From contig CAJNDS010000324.1 in the NCBI GenBank assembly GCA_905221605.1, positions 937,701 through 985,200 on the forward strand: a stretch of 47,500 nt of DNA. The letters run 5' to 3'. This stretch comes from Symbiodinium natans (Eukaryota > Sar > Dinophyceae > Suessiales > Symbiodiniaceae). The first letter of the stretch is position 1, and each line of letters starts with the position of its first letter. The translations under genes and the position numbers were made by a program. This document shows positions 28,070 to 37,758 of this stretch, piece by piece. Under the pieces are notes generated by a model. The model had not been told where the DNA came from. It made no database searches and saw only the letters and a list, made by a program, of their open reading frames with translations.

Positions 28070-28165
28070 CGGCCCCTCCGCGAACGAGGCCCTGGGTCTG
28101 CGCTTTGCTGGAACCGCCAACAAGTCTGCCAAGGAGCTCCTCTTGAACCAGCGCCGGCCCCAAAG
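28070..28165 (+). CDS. APC1: APC1-like exon: 'LGLRFAGT'
   Basis: One-nt lead, 31 codons: GPSANEALGLRFAGTANKSA, then KELLLNQRRPQ; two trailing bases, donor GTGCAG. APC1 has 'AGA-LSLG-RFAGS-N--A'; 'LGLRFAGT' with the following N and A is diagnostic in this context. The acceptor AG lies inside the last telomeric-like unit. Confidence 0.8.
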
Positions 28166-28269
28166 GTGCAGGATGTTTAGGGTTTAGGGCTTAGGGCTTA
28201 GGGTTTGGGGTTTAGGGTTTAGGGTTTAGGGTCTTGGATTTCAAGGGCGTCTAGGGCTTTTGTCCAAGC

Positions 28270-28632
28270 ATCAGGATTTCCAGGGGAGTGCTTTAGCAGC
28301 TACTATCCTGATGGGCAGAACGGGTTTAGTTGCAGTTTAGGCTCGTTCCTGCCTTATTGGTCGTGCCCACCGTGTGTCTTTCGATTTGTGAGTTGATTTA
28401 ATTTCTTTCCGTGCCAGTTTTCTGTCTGTAAGCAGTGTTCCACATGTAAGATCGAATCATTGCATACATGAGTCAGAACGCAGTCTTGACAAACAACGTC
28501 TGCGGCGCATGAGTGCGGATGTGAATTCAACCAGGTGGACTGCATGCTGTTGAACCCTGATGGTGCAGTTTTGGACTAAAGGAAGCTTGCCAAGGAGTGC
28601 TGTAGCACACAACCGACTTCGCGCAAGCCACA
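28270..28632. other. Repeat-free upstream flank of the ART-like block
   Basis: Unique sequence without heptamer repeats. A TTTTGGACTAAAG stretch at about 28570 is weakly similar to the 3' part of the dinoflagellate spliced leader (TTTTGGCTCAAG), which would be expected at the head of a retroposed mRNA. The similarity is low and could be chance. Confidence 0.25.
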
Positions 28633-29333
28633 ATGCCACGTCGTGAAGAGAAGGACTGTCGTGGTCGAGGCTGTGTATCGTCCCGGCAACCCAACTACCT
28701 CAGCATCCGCTCCAAGCCGAAGACAGACGACGGCGAAGGCGCCGTCAGGCAGTACACAGGTGATACTTGTTATGCTGAAGTCAATTATTATGCGGATGAC
28801 TGCAAACTGTTGGAGAAGCATGCGGATTTGATCAACTCCCTTCGCAACTATGTGCGCGGTCACCACGCAAAAGCTACGGTCTACCGCGGAACGATGCTTC
28901 CAGCATCCGAGCATCTCTTCTACCCAAAAAAGTAAGAAGTTCCTGTGGCCTGGCTTCACATCGGCCAGTCTTGACCTAAAAACGGCCTTTGCATTCGGGA
29001 GCTGGGGAAGCCGGAACGGTGGTGGCGATGAAATTGTCTTCGAGATTCTACTTGGGGAAGGAGTTGGAATAACGCACTCTCGTGACGTCTCGCATCTGTC
29101 ACCATATCCGAGCGCGAAAGAGGACTTGATCTATTGAAACTCAGGCTTTGAGGTCCTGGATCGGCAGGACAAGCAGAACATGATCTTCATCACAGTCAGG
29201 CCCTTTGACGCTATGTTGGTCGAAGGACGAAGCGTTTTCAGCTACTGTTTTTTGATTTTTGGTTTTTTGGCTTTTGGCCTTTGCATACTTGATCATCACC
29301 AGCACAGATTTGCTGCTTCAAGGCAAGTGATCT
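28633..29333 (+). pseudogene. Broken, intronless ADP-ribosyltransferase (ART-fold) gene
   Basis: The frame from ATG 28633 shows the N-terminal ART features: a YTGD stretch, then a VYRG with the NAD-binding Arg. The frame ends at a TAA next to an A6 run (about 28925-28934); the next motif, FTSAS (the Ser-Thr-Ser-type core), continues in another frame shifted by one base. Further on come VFEILLG and a KED stretch at the place of the catalytic Glu motif, then an in-frame TGA at about 29135, after which homologous-looking sequence (FEVLDRQD...) and a hydrophobic segment continue to about 29333. These are mono-ADP-ribosyltransferase family features. Two disruptions suggest a decayed copy, though an A-run sequencing error is possible for the first. 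The whole block has no telomere-like repeat and no intron, unlike its surroundings. Confidence 0.65.
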
Positions 29334-29527
29334 GAGCACTGACCGGATATTCGTCTCAGCATCAAGCATCTAAAAAGGTATCTGCTGGAGTCTGGGTTTA
29401 TGGACCGGGAAGGTCCTTCTTTAAATGCAGTCCGATTTCCCGATGCTAAATTCGTACCGGGGGACTGCTCGAAATTTCGGCCTCAACAGAATAGGGTTTA
29501 GGGCCTTAGGGTTCAGGGCTAAGGAAG

Positions 29528-29571
29528 GAGAAGACTGTAACCCGTACGAAGGCCTAGTGGACAACCGCTTT
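29528..29571 (+). CDS. Candidate mini-exon
   Basis: GGCTAAGGAAG acceptor, 2-nt lead, EDCNPYEGLVDNRF and donor GTGTAG (a read-through gives V, stop). Composition is good. It is not phase-compatible with the APC1 exons on either side. Confidence 0.45.
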
Positions 29572-29874
29572 GTGTAGACAGAGCCTGCAAACCATGCCAA
29601 AACCCAAAACCCAAACCCCTCAACCCAAAACATGCCAAACCACAGAACACTAAGAGACCTTGTTTCTGTAGATCGCTGCTACGCAACCCTAATGCTTCAT
29701 GTTGGCTTTTGAAAAACTTTGTTTTCGGGTTTAGGGTTTAGGGCTTCGGGTGTATAGGGTTAGAGGGTGTAAAACAAAACCGTTTGTTATTATGATTCTA
29801 AGCCGGGGGGCTTAGGGTTTTAGGGTTTTGGGGTTTTGGGTTTGGGGTTGTAGACTGTTTTGGGTTTAGGGTTT

Positions 29875-29935
29875 TAGGGTTTAGGGTTTAGGGTTTAGGG
29901 TTTAGGGTTTAGGGTTTAGGGTTTAGGGTTTAGGG
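29875..29935. repeat. TTTAGGG array (about 8 units)
   Basis: Perfect heptamers before the exon at 29955; one of the few places where the G-rich strand precedes an acceptor. Confidence 0.95.
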
Positions 29936-29954
29936 GTATAGACTTGAAGCCCAG

Positions 29955-30025
29955 GCTTCTCGAGTTCCGAGACGCGCGCCGCTCGGAGGTCGCCACTGCT
30001 CTCATGGCCTCGCAGCCGACGAAAG
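29955..30025 (+). CDS. APC1: APC1-chain exon: 'LLEFRDARRSEVATAL'
   Basis: GAAGCCCAG acceptor, 1-nt lead (fits the two trailing bases of 28165), LLEFRDARRSEVATALMASQ then PTK. The next secure APC1 exon needs one trailing base, which a GC donor (AAAG^GCGGG) would give; a GT donor four bases later would not. The assignment is by order and phase. Confidence 0.55.
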
Positions 30026-30500
30026 GCGGGTCCAGGGTCTAGGGTTTAGGGTTTAGGGTTTAGGGTTTAGGGTTTAGGGTTTAGGGTTAAAGTTTCCAGG
30101 GTTCAGTGTTCAGCGTTTATAGGGTTTAGGGTTTAGGTTTAGAGGGCGGTTCGGGTGTAGGGGGTGAGCTTTACCCTGGGAAAGGCTTCCCAAAGTTAGT
30201 TCGAGGGCATACTTGTTGAATTGCAATTGTAACCCTAAATTTGAATCCTGAACCCTAAACCCTACACTTTACACCCTAAACCTTAAACCCTAAACCCTAA
30301 AGCGGCTGTGATAGGAGAGAAGAACCTAAACTTGGTTCTTTGACCCAGGAGACCTCAAACCCAAGCATCCTAAACCCTTAGCCCTACAAACCTAAGCCCT
30401 CAAACCCTAAGCCCCTAGGGTTTAGGTTTAGGGTTTAGGGTTTAGGGTTTAGGGTTTAGGGTTTAGGGTTTAGGGTTTAGGGCTAACCCTAACGCGGCAG

Positions 30501-30575
30501 ATATGGACCTGGATGCCTCTACGCTGTCGAGCTGTCTCGCGAGCGTGGCGCTGTCATTGGCCATGGTGATGGCCG
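30501..30575 (+). CDS. APC1: APC1-like exon: 'LSLAMVMAG'
   Basis: ACGCGGCAG acceptor, 2-nt lead, MDLDASTLSSCLASVALSLA then MVMA, with the Gly split across a strong GTACAG donor. APC1 carries 'LE-CL-V-LLSLAMVMAG-G', and the match is nearly complete. Confidence 0.85.
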
Positions 30576-30869
30576 GTACAGGACGTCGATTTTGGGGCAC
30601 GGCTTAGGGATTTGAGGGTTCAGGGTCGTCGATTTTCGGGCACGGGTTAGGGGTTTGAGGGTTTAGGGTCCCCAAACCCAACGAAACCCTAACTATAGTG
30701 ATCCCCTGCCCCTTCCCCCCACAAAAACACTAAAGCCTAAAACCCTGCAACTCCAAACCCTACAACCCAAAAACCCTACACCCTGAACCCCGCCTAAACC
30801 CCCAAACCCTAAACCCGAAACCCTAAACCCTAAACCCTAAACCCCATACTTCCGAGAGCCGCAAAAAAG

Positions 30870-30929
30870 GAGATCTGGACTCCCTGCGGATGCTGCGCAG
30901 CCTCCGGAAGAAGGGCTCCCTGGAGTCAG
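30870..30929 (+). CDS. APC1: APC1-like exon: 'LRMLRSLRKK'
   Basis: GCAAAAAAG acceptor, 2-nt lead completing the split Gly, DLDSLRMLRSLRKKGSLES, then one trailing base and a GC donor (CAG^GCTCGG). Follows LSLAMVMAG exactly as in APC1. The GC donor is fixed by the next exon, which must supply two bases. Confidence 0.8.
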
Positions 30930-31257
30930 GCTCGGGCCTTATTGGGTTTGGGGTTCAAGGTTTAGGGTTTAGGGTTTGGGGTTTGGGGTTTGGGGTTTAG
31001 GGTTTAGGGTTTAGGGTTGAGGGTTGAGGGTTAGGGTTTAGGGTTTAGGATTTAGTGTTTAGGGTTTCGGGTTTGGGGTTCAGGGTATAGGCTTTAGGCT
31101 TGGCTTTAGGGTTTAGGGTTCCCCTGTATTTTTTGGGGGGAGGCTTGGGTTTTCTTTTCAGGTGCTAAGCCTAGGCTTAGTTGTCCATACGAACTTGGAA
31201 CCCTCGGTTTCAGCTTCCAAAACGGGTACAGTACCTTTTGTTCGATTCCCAGGCATT

Positions 31258-31310
<53 letters not shown>

Positions 31311-32303
31311 TTATATTTGTATTTATATTTATATTTATATTTATTTGTTTTTTTTTTGGGGGGGGGGTTAGGAGATCCCTAAGCCTTCGGGGGACTAAGC
31401 CCTAAGCCGGAAAGGGCGCCCCAGGCTCGGAGGTTCAGGCTTTTCCCCTAAGAGTTACCGCAATATTATATACATGGGCCCCAAGGTCACTAGATAGGAA
31501 GTACTTTTAGGGTTTAGGGTTTAGGGTTTAGGGTTTAGGGTTTAGGGTTTAGGGTTTAGGGATAGTATCCCCTAGTTAGGTACATGGAGCCGAGGGGTGC
31601 GGCGTGGATTTGGGTCTGAGCATAGCCCTCCAATAGAGGGGTGGGGATGGGGGGGGTTGATATATTAGGGGGTTTTAATAAACAGGGGAAGAGAATTAGA
31701 GGAAGCTACCACACTGTCGGGCTTGGCAGCTTCGCCCTGCAAGCATCTTCCGGGAGAGGCTGCCGCACCATGCGGCTTCAATCGGTGAATGTCTCCGACA
31801 CGTTAGCCTCTTACGCCCTACGGGGTTCAAGACCCTGCGCTGGCCGCAAAGGTTCTCCTTCGTCGGGCCTGGGGCCCTGACGGCCTTCACTCGCACTACC
31901 GGGACTAGCCGACTAACCCCCTATAGCTGGTCCGGATGATGTGGTTCCAAGGGTTTGCATGGGTTTTCGAACCTCGGCCTTTTAGGGTTCGCGCCGAAGT
32001 CCTCCGGCTCCTTCGGCGGATTGACATGGCATCCCGGATGATGCGTGGCAACTTGCTCTAAGGTCCCGATCCTTTGACCAAGAACCCCTTTCCACCCTAA
32101 GCCCCAAGAGTCCCTGAACTCGTTTGTTCTCAGCAGGGACTGAGGTTACCTCGTATACCTCGAGTCATCCCTTGAGGTTCATGTAGGGCACCTAAGTCAC
32201 CTAAGTCCTGAAGCCTCCCATGCGGAGCCAGTAAGAAAGCCCGAAGTTCCCGCAAAGCCGGGTTTAGGGTTTAGGGTTTAGGGTTTAGGGTTTAGGGTCT
32301 GAG
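30930..32303. other. Long APC1 intron: repeats and weak frames
   Basis: Starts with TTTAGGG repeats, then TTTTCTTTTCAG (acceptor-like, 31160), a TAT microsatellite, TTTAGGG (31508-31560) and unique sequence with two open frames (31641-31896) on opposite strands. No exon in it is supported by the phase of its neighbours. Confidence 0.6.
31256..31345. repeat. TTA/TAT trinucleotide and TTTATA microsatellite
   Basis: About 15 TTA units followed by TTTATATT repeats, a T run and a G run. Confidence 0.97.
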
Positions 32304-32380
32304 GCTACGGTGTGCACATGGCCACCCACATGGCCATCGGCTGGCTTTGCTTGGGTGGCGGGCGCTACACCTTCGACCAG
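32304..32380 (+). CDS. APC1: APC1-like exon: 'HMATHMAIGWLCLGGGRYT'
   Basis: GGGTCTGAG acceptor, 2-nt lead completing the split Gly left by 30929, YGVHMATHMAIGWLCLGGGR then YTFDQ; phase 0 end and GTGCTT donor. APC1 has 'YG-HLA-HMALGLLFLGGGRYSL'. This is the best single match in the window. Confidence 0.9.
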
Positions 32381-32674
32381 GTGCTTCGCAGGGGGGGGGG
32401 GGGGGGTTAGGGTTTAGGGTTTAGGGTTCAGGGTGTAGGGTTTGGAGTTGAGGGTGGGGACGTACGGGCCCTTCTCGTTGGGCAGTTAGGACAACGAGGG
32501 AATTAGGGCTTTATGAGGTTGTGTGGTGAGTTTAGGGGAGGTCTTTAGGGTGTGGTAGGGACTTAACCGAGGTGCTGAGCAGCTAGCCTTCAGCGCTACA
32601 AGTAAAACCCGAAGGCGAGGCTCCTTTCTTCTATGCTACACAGACAAGGTTGGCATTTGGATACTTTCTGCTTT

Positions 32675-32706
<32 letters not shown>

Positions 32707-33292
32707 TTTTGTGTTTGTGTTTGTTTTTGTGTTTGTTGATAGTGGGTTCTATATACAAATGTTTTCCGTTTTAAACCCCAAAACCTTAAACCGGCTTAGG
32801 GTTTCGGGTTTCGGGTTTAGGTTTTAAAGGTCTAACGCTAAAAATCGACTGAACCCTCAACCTTTCAACCCCATTAAAGCCCTGCACCCCAAACCATAAA
32901 AGTTTTAGAAGCCGCAGAGCCCCTGACCCTAAACCCTGAAAAACCTGAACCCGAAACCCCAACGCCTTGAAATGATGAAAGAAGTACATGGCTTTTTGAA
33001 AGGATGATATTGGTAATAATCATAAGAGGAAGATCAGTCATGGACTGGTTGGCTTGGGAATAGCCTACAAGGAATGGGTTCAAGGGTTGAAGGTCGGGGT
33101 TTCATAGGGCTTCTAGGGTTTTAGACCCTGACGAATCCCTAAACCCTGTAAACCCTCTAAATGCAATAAGCCCTATAAACCCCCTATAATAAACCCTGTA
33201 AACCCTATAAGCCCTATAAACCCTATAAACCCTATAAACCCTCTAAACCCTAAACCCTGCTTGGTTAAGGGTTTGGCGGAGGGTGGAGCCAG
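32381..33292. other. APC1 intron with GT microsatellite
   Basis: G run, TTTAGGG repeats, a (GT)n near 32682-32705, unique sequence, then CCCTATAAA-type repeats (33120-33250) before the acceptor. Frames here do not fit the exon phases. Confidence 0.6.
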
Positions 33293-33325
33293 GAGCCCCT
33301 TTGCATTGCAGCCCTTCTCATGGCG
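33293..33325 (+). CDS. APC1: APC1-like micro-exon: 'IAALLMA'
   Basis: GTGGAGCCAG acceptor, phase 0 as required, EPLCIAALLMAA. APC1 continues after GGGRYSL with 'IAALL-ALYP'. A GC donor between 33322 and 33329 gives the correct phase with the next exon; a GT donor at 33339 does not, so the end is fixed only to within a few bases. Confidence 0.65.
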
Positions 33326-33674
33326 GCGGCCTTAGCTCGTTTAGGTTTAGGGTTAGGGTTTAGGGTTTAGGGTTTAGAGTTTAGGGTTTAGGGTTTGGGG
33401 TTTAGGGTTTAGGGTTTAGGGCTACTTCAGGGCAGAGGGTTTAGGGTTGAGGCCTCCTTGCGGTCTGGTGTTTAGGTTTAGGGTTTCGGCTTCTTTGTGC
33501 CCACATGCATGCCTAAACCCAGGGTAGCACAAGACCTCCAAGCCTCTACGCCCCAGCCCAAGAAAATTTGAAGGCTAAACCCTAAACCCTAAACCCTAAA
33601 CCCTAAACCCTAAACCCTACACCCTACACCCTACACCCTAAACCCTAAACCCTAAACTCTAAACCCAGTCCAAG

Positions 33675-33728
33675 GCCGCCTATCCAAGAATGCCATCTTC
33701 GGTCACTGACAACCGCTGCCACCTTCAG
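33675..33728 (+). CDS. APC1: APC1-like exon: 'SSVTDNRCHLQ' with GA donor
   Basis: AGTCCAAG acceptor, phase 0, AAYPRMPSSVTDNRCHLQ. APC1 reads 'YP-FP--STDNRYHLQALRHLYVLA'. The next exon starts exactly with AFRHLYALAA, so the intron must begin right after CAG, at GACGAT. This is a homology-fixed GA-AG intron. Confidence 0.85.
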
Positions 33729-34474
33729 GACGATGGGTTTGGGGTTGTAGGGTTTCGGGTGTAGGGATGTAGCGCTTAGGGTTGAGGGGTGTGGATTCCA
33801 TGGCTTCAAGGTGTTTGGAGCTTAGAGCAGTTGAGGTTTCTTGCCCAGTTTGGGGTTTGGGGTTTGGGGTTTAGAGTATAGGGTTTGGGGGGAATCCCGT
33901 GAAAGGCCTGGTAGTTTGGCAGATAGCTTGAACCCCACAAAGGGCAAGAAGGAAATGAAGAGGCGCAAGACTCAGCTCCTCTCCTCCTTACACTACATCC
34001 CCCACATACTCCCCTGCACCCGGGTCCCGCGCGGTCCATCTTGGACGGCCTCGCTTCGCGCGTCCAGTTTTCAGGGGGGGGGGGGGTCATTGGACCGCTG
34101 GCTGGGATTGACGAAATCGTTTGTAGGAGGTGGCCTGGCTTTCACATCCAGAAAGAGGGTTTAGGGTTTAGGGTTTTAGGGTTTAAGGTTTAGGGTTTAG
34201 GGTTTGGGGCCAGAGAGGATCTAGGGGGCTCCTCTCAGCCCGAAACCCTAAACCCTAGGTCGGGGGGAGGCGTCTTCAGTGTTCGCTATTCACCCGGCTC
34301 ACGCTCCTCCTCTCGGAGCCTTGCGATTGGGTTCAGGTTTTAGGGTTTAGGGTGTTGTGTTTGGGGTCTGGGGTTTAGGGTTTAGGTTTTTTGGGGTATT
34401 TTCTGAGTTTCCCATATTGGGTTAGGATCATCATCTTGTTCAGAGGGCAACCTTGCTACGCCTGAAAGCGCAAG

Positions 34475-34512
34475 GCCTTTCGTCACCTGTATGCCCTGGC
34501 GGCGAGGAGCGG
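34475..34512 (+). CDS. APC1: APC1-like 38-nt exon: 'AFRHLYALAA'
   Basis: AAGCGCAAG acceptor, phase 0, AFRHLYALAARS and two trailing bases at a GC donor (GG^GCTCGA). Matches APC1 'ALRHLYVLAAE'. Confidence 0.85.
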
Positions 34513-34997
34513 GCTCGAAACCCTAAAGACCCAAACCTGAACTCCCTGCACCCTAGGGTTTAGGGTTTAGGGCTTCGGGCTTAGGGCTTAGGGCTTAGGG
34601 CTTAGGGTGTAGGATTAGAACTCAGAGCCTCAATGCCAAAGCCGAAGCCCTATAATACCCTACGCCCAATCTCAGAAGCCCACAACCTTCTGGCTTGCGG
34701 TTGAGGGCTTAGGGTTGTCCCTATGGCAAGTTTTTTGGGATACTAGGGGGATCTTAAACCCTACTACACGACATAGCTCTGTGTATCTGCATACCTTGTA
34801 GAGTTCCCATACACCCGAAACCCTAAACCAGCACCACCGAATAGATCGGCTCTACGCAGCCTCGATTGATTAGTGCCCAAAGGTGCACCTGTTCAGAGTT
34901 CAGACACGGAAAAGTTGACAAAGGTTCTGGTCTAAGGTTCAGGGTTAGGGTGTGAGGCACATGGGGTGAGGGTTTTCAGGACTGACGCTTGTATAGG

Positions 34998-35237
34998 GCG
35001 GACGAAGACACCCGAAGACAAGTTGAGTTTCTGCGAGTCGTCATGTCATTGCACCCCCATAATCCCGAAGCCCTTCTGCTGCTGTGCTCTCTCCATGTCA
35101 CTGCAGCAGCACCACCGCCACCAGATGTCCAGCAGCACCTACACTCCCTTTGTCTTCTACATACTAATTTCATTCACCAAATAGTGGCTGCCCGGTTTTG
35201 GGCCTATGTATTTTTAGAAACAAAAATAAGGAGTTGA
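34998..35237 (+). CDS. Candidate exon, helical
   Basis: After CTTGTATAG a 1-nt lead opens about 79 codons: ADEDTRRQVEFLRVVMSLHP, HNPEALLLLCSLHVTAA, a Pro/Gln-rich stretch, then FWAYVFLETKIRS and stop. It is helical in style, but I cannot assign it. An inner CACTGCAG acceptor could split it. It lies inside the APC1 interval without a required place. Confidence 0.4.
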   Translation, partial: ADEDTRRQVEFLRVVMSLHPHNPEALLLLCSLHVTAAAPPPPDVQQHLHSLCLLHTNFIHQIVAARFWAYVFLETKIRS

Positions 35238-35780
35238 TGGCTTTAGGTTGCGAGCCAGCCTTCACGGAGCTGTCCCATCTCAAGCTTCGGGTGGAATAGA
35301 CCGGGAAGCATGGCTAGGTAGCCCTGTGGTGCACTTCTCCTTTTTCTTGGCTCTGGGTCCCCTTGTAAAGTAACCCACCAAAAAAAGGGTGCCCTTATTA
35401 TAAGGTGGTACGAAGTTGGGCTGTATCTTCAGAAATGCCCAGATGAGCAGCTCTAGGCAACGAGTTTATCTGCACGCAGGACCTGTTCCTGGTCGGACGT
35501 TTGTCACTTTATGCTCTGGAGATAGGGGGTGCAATCATTACACACACACACACACATTTTCCTAAACTCTAAACCCGACACCCTAAATATTCACACATTT
35601 GACTACCCTAGACCCTAAATCCTAAACCCAAAACCCTAAACCCTTAACCATTTGACCACAAGAAAGTGCCCCAGCTCGGCTCCGCACAATGAGAGATAGG
35701 CAGTGGCAGCATGCCACCACGAAACGGGCGCACGGTTGCTGTCGCTCTCTGCCACACGTATGGCTTCCTGCTTCGCCTTA
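35238..35780. other. Repeat-derived stretch with CA microsatellite
   Basis: Contains a partial copy (about 35305-35415) related to the foldback element at 35781, a (CA)n near 35541-35556 and CCCTAAA variants. No gene seen. Confidence 0.5.
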
Positions 35781-35901
35781 CTTGGTAGCCCAGTGGTACC
35801 CTTGACCTTTTTTTGGTTCAAAGTTTCCTGATAAAGTGCCCTACCCAGCCCAAAAAAACGGGTAGTTACCCTTATTGCAATATGGTTACTGGGGTACCAA
35901 G
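35781..35901. mobile_element. 121-bp foldback element (CTTGGTA family)
   Basis: CTTGGTAGCCCAGT at the left and ACTGGGGTACCAAG at the right are inverted repeats with one mismatch. The interior has a T run, GGTTCAAAG and AAAACGGGT/ACCC. Related ends occur near 35305 and in tandem at 3521-4230. Non-coding; MITE-like. Confidence 0.7.
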
Positions 35902-36025
35902 CTTATTGGGATTAAGAGGAATGTTTGTCCCATGGTGAGATGGCCATCCCATGCTTCCGTCTCGACGGAGAAGCGCCAAAGTGACATGCGACATGGTTGT
36001 GACGTTGAGCCACCTTTGTAACAAT

Positions 36026-36134
36026 CCCTAAGGGTCCATGTACCTAAACAGGGAATACTTGGGCCTCAAAGTACTTCCTAGATAGGGACTTTGAGGCCCA
36101 AGTATATACTAATAAGGTGTATGGACCTTTAGGG
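36026..36134. mobile_element. 109-bp foldback element with nested inverted repeats
   Basis: The outer arms (CCCTAAGGGTCCATGTACCT and its near-complement at 36115-36134) enclose a perfect 18-bp inner hairpin, ATACTTGGGCCTCAAAGT at 36055-36072 against 36088-36105. The whole element can fold into one long stem. No open frame. Confidence 0.75.
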
Positions 36135-36183
36135 GATGTGCATACACAGGAGCACACATGCGCACTTGCTCTGGCGCTCTAAG

Positions 36184-36306
36184 CAATCACATACGTCGAG
36201 CTCGGCCACACTTGAGAGCACAGCCAGCAGCCATGTAGCGTGTCCCTACTCCGCGACATGGCTTGACTTTTCAGCCAAGAAGTCGTGGAAAGCGTGCTCT
36301 TTGCAG
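36184..36306 (+). CDS. Candidate exon, Ser-rich
   Basis: GGCGCTCTAAG acceptor, 41 codons in phase 0: QSHTSSSATLESTASSHVAC, then PYSATWLDFSAKKSWKACSL and Q; donor GTCATT. Not placed in the APC1 chain. Confidence 0.4.
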
Positions 36307-36451
36307 GTCATTCTTAGAGTCCAAGCCCTAAACCCTAAACATCCCTAAGCCCTACACCCTAAACCCCCAAACCCCAAACCCTAAACCCTAAACCCTACAC
36401 CCTAAACCCCAAAACCCTAAACCCAGGACCCCAAAAGCCTCCGGCCCTCAG

Positions 36452-36476
36452 GCACCGATGCGTGGAAGCGGTGGAG
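36452..36476 (+). CDS. APC1: APC1-chain 25-nt micro-exon
   Basis: CGGCCCTCAG acceptor, 1-nt lead that completes the two trailing bases of 34512, HRCVEAVE, phase 0 end and GTGCCT donor. Read with the next exon it gives VEAVE-VETRQPV, which follows APC1 'RHLYVLA...VDVDT--P'. Reading on without splicing also stays open to a TAA (36524). Confidence 0.6.
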
Positions 36477-36856
36477 GTGCCTCTGCATGGCCTATGTTGC
36501 ATTCTTCAACGTGCCTTCCAACCCTAAACCTAGACCCTAAACCCTAAACCCTAAACACTAAACCCTAAACCTTAAACCTTAAACCCTAAACCCTAAACCC
36601 TAACCCCGCAAGCACCCTCTTGCCATGACGAGGGTGTCAGAATGAGGAATCACCCATAACTTTAGTTCAAGGCAAGGCCGAAGCCCCCTTACCACAAAGC
36701 TTCTGCTAACTACTGCGTGTGAGCACCATAAATTCAACCCCCCAAATTTTGCTGCCTCCCCCAACCCCTGGGCCCTAGACCTCACCCTACCCCCTACACC
36801 CTGAATCGCCATTCTAAACTTTGGTTTCCTGCCCTATACTCCCAGAGATTCCAGAG

Positions 36857-36917
36857 GTGGAGACGAGGCAACCGGTCAACGTCAGGGTCGCCCTTGAGAC
36901 CAATCAGGGCACAGAAA
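36857..36917 (+). CDS. APC1: APC1-chain exon: 'VETRQPVNVRVALET'
   Basis: AGATTCCAGAG acceptor, phase 0, VETRQPVNVRVALETNQGTE. Corresponds to the APC1 'VDVDT--PV-V-LEV' stretch after RHLYVLA. The donor is probably GTGCGG at 36918; GTTTTC at 36923 is an alternative. Confidence 0.65.
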
Positions 36918-37400
36918 GTGCGGTTTTCCCAAGGCGGGGGCCGGGGCGTGCTCAAGTACCTTGAAGTTTATATTAGGGTTTCTGGGTTTTTTTGGGGTGA
37001 AGGGTTTCACGGGTTGGGTTAGAGGGGTTGGGGTTTTCGCGTTGTTTTGGGCTTAGAGCTCATGGCAATTTCTGAGCCTACCCCCCATAAACCCAAGATA
37101 GGGCCCGTTAGGGGGTATCTCCTTTCAGGGGGGCTTAAGGACCCCTATGACTTGGGGGCTGCGGGTTTGAGGAGGGTTTGCCACCCCCCAGCCCAAACAT
37201 CAATCATTCCCCACCCTAAGCCCTGATGCACCCTAACCCGTTAAGGGAGGTATTGCTGTTCATAGAGACGCAAGGTCTGGCACGAGTTTCAGTGTTTCGA
37301 GGCAAGGGCTTGGGGCTTGGGGCTACTTCCCATGCCCAAGAAGATTTCGGGTTTAGGGTTCAGGGTTTAGGGTTTCGGGCTTAGCGTTTCGGACTTGTAG

Positions 37401-37500
37401 GCAGTGATGAGCGGCTTTCGATCACACGTCTGAGGCTCCTGGAGTGTATTGCATGGAGCGTGTTCACAGCATCCAGGAGCCTGATATTAAGGAACCCCTC
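37401..37500 (+). CDS. Candidate exon, basic
   Basis: GGACTTGTAG acceptor, 2-nt lead (compatible with 36917), SDERLSITRLRLLECIAWSV, FTASRSLILRNPSPKKRNRP. The frame remains open to 37696 through a G run, so the real end is unknown; ACAC^GTCTGA and CAG^GAGCC are possible donors. It may supply the short APC1 segment before 'LLLPSNE', but the phase does not close cleanly. Confidence 0.4.
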
Positions 37501-37625
37501 CCCAAAAAAACGAAACAGACCGATTGTACCAAAGGTTTCTTTGGGGGGGGGGGGGGGGGGCGGCAGGGGAGACGTTCACCCTAGACCCTACACCCCTAAA
37601 GCCCTAAACCCCTGCGTACAAAAAG

Positions 37626-37738
37626 GCCCACGAAGCACACACAGCCTGTGCCGTACTGTGCGCCCGACTCGACGGTTTGATTACGGACGCACGTGACTTT
37701 GCAACAAAGCCGAGGCTCAGCGACGATCTGCTGCAGGG
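37626..37738 (+). CDS. Candidate exon
   Basis: TACAAAAAG acceptor, phase 0, 37 codons: AHEAHTACAVLCARLDGLIT, then DARDFATKPRLSDDLLQ; two trailing bases and donor GTTTAG. Strong coding composition. It joins in phase to 37759. Confidence 0.55.
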
Positions 37739-37758
37739 GTTTAGGGTTTAGGGTTTAG

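Noticed and set aside
28576-28959. 127-codon minus-strand frame opposite the ART-like block
   Set aside because: ART motifs are on the plus strand; the minus frame is a shadow.
31160-31380. Exon after TTTTCTTTTCAG inside the long APC1 intron
   Set aside because: The frame runs into the TTA microsatellite and is not needed: 30929 and 32304 join directly in phase and homology.
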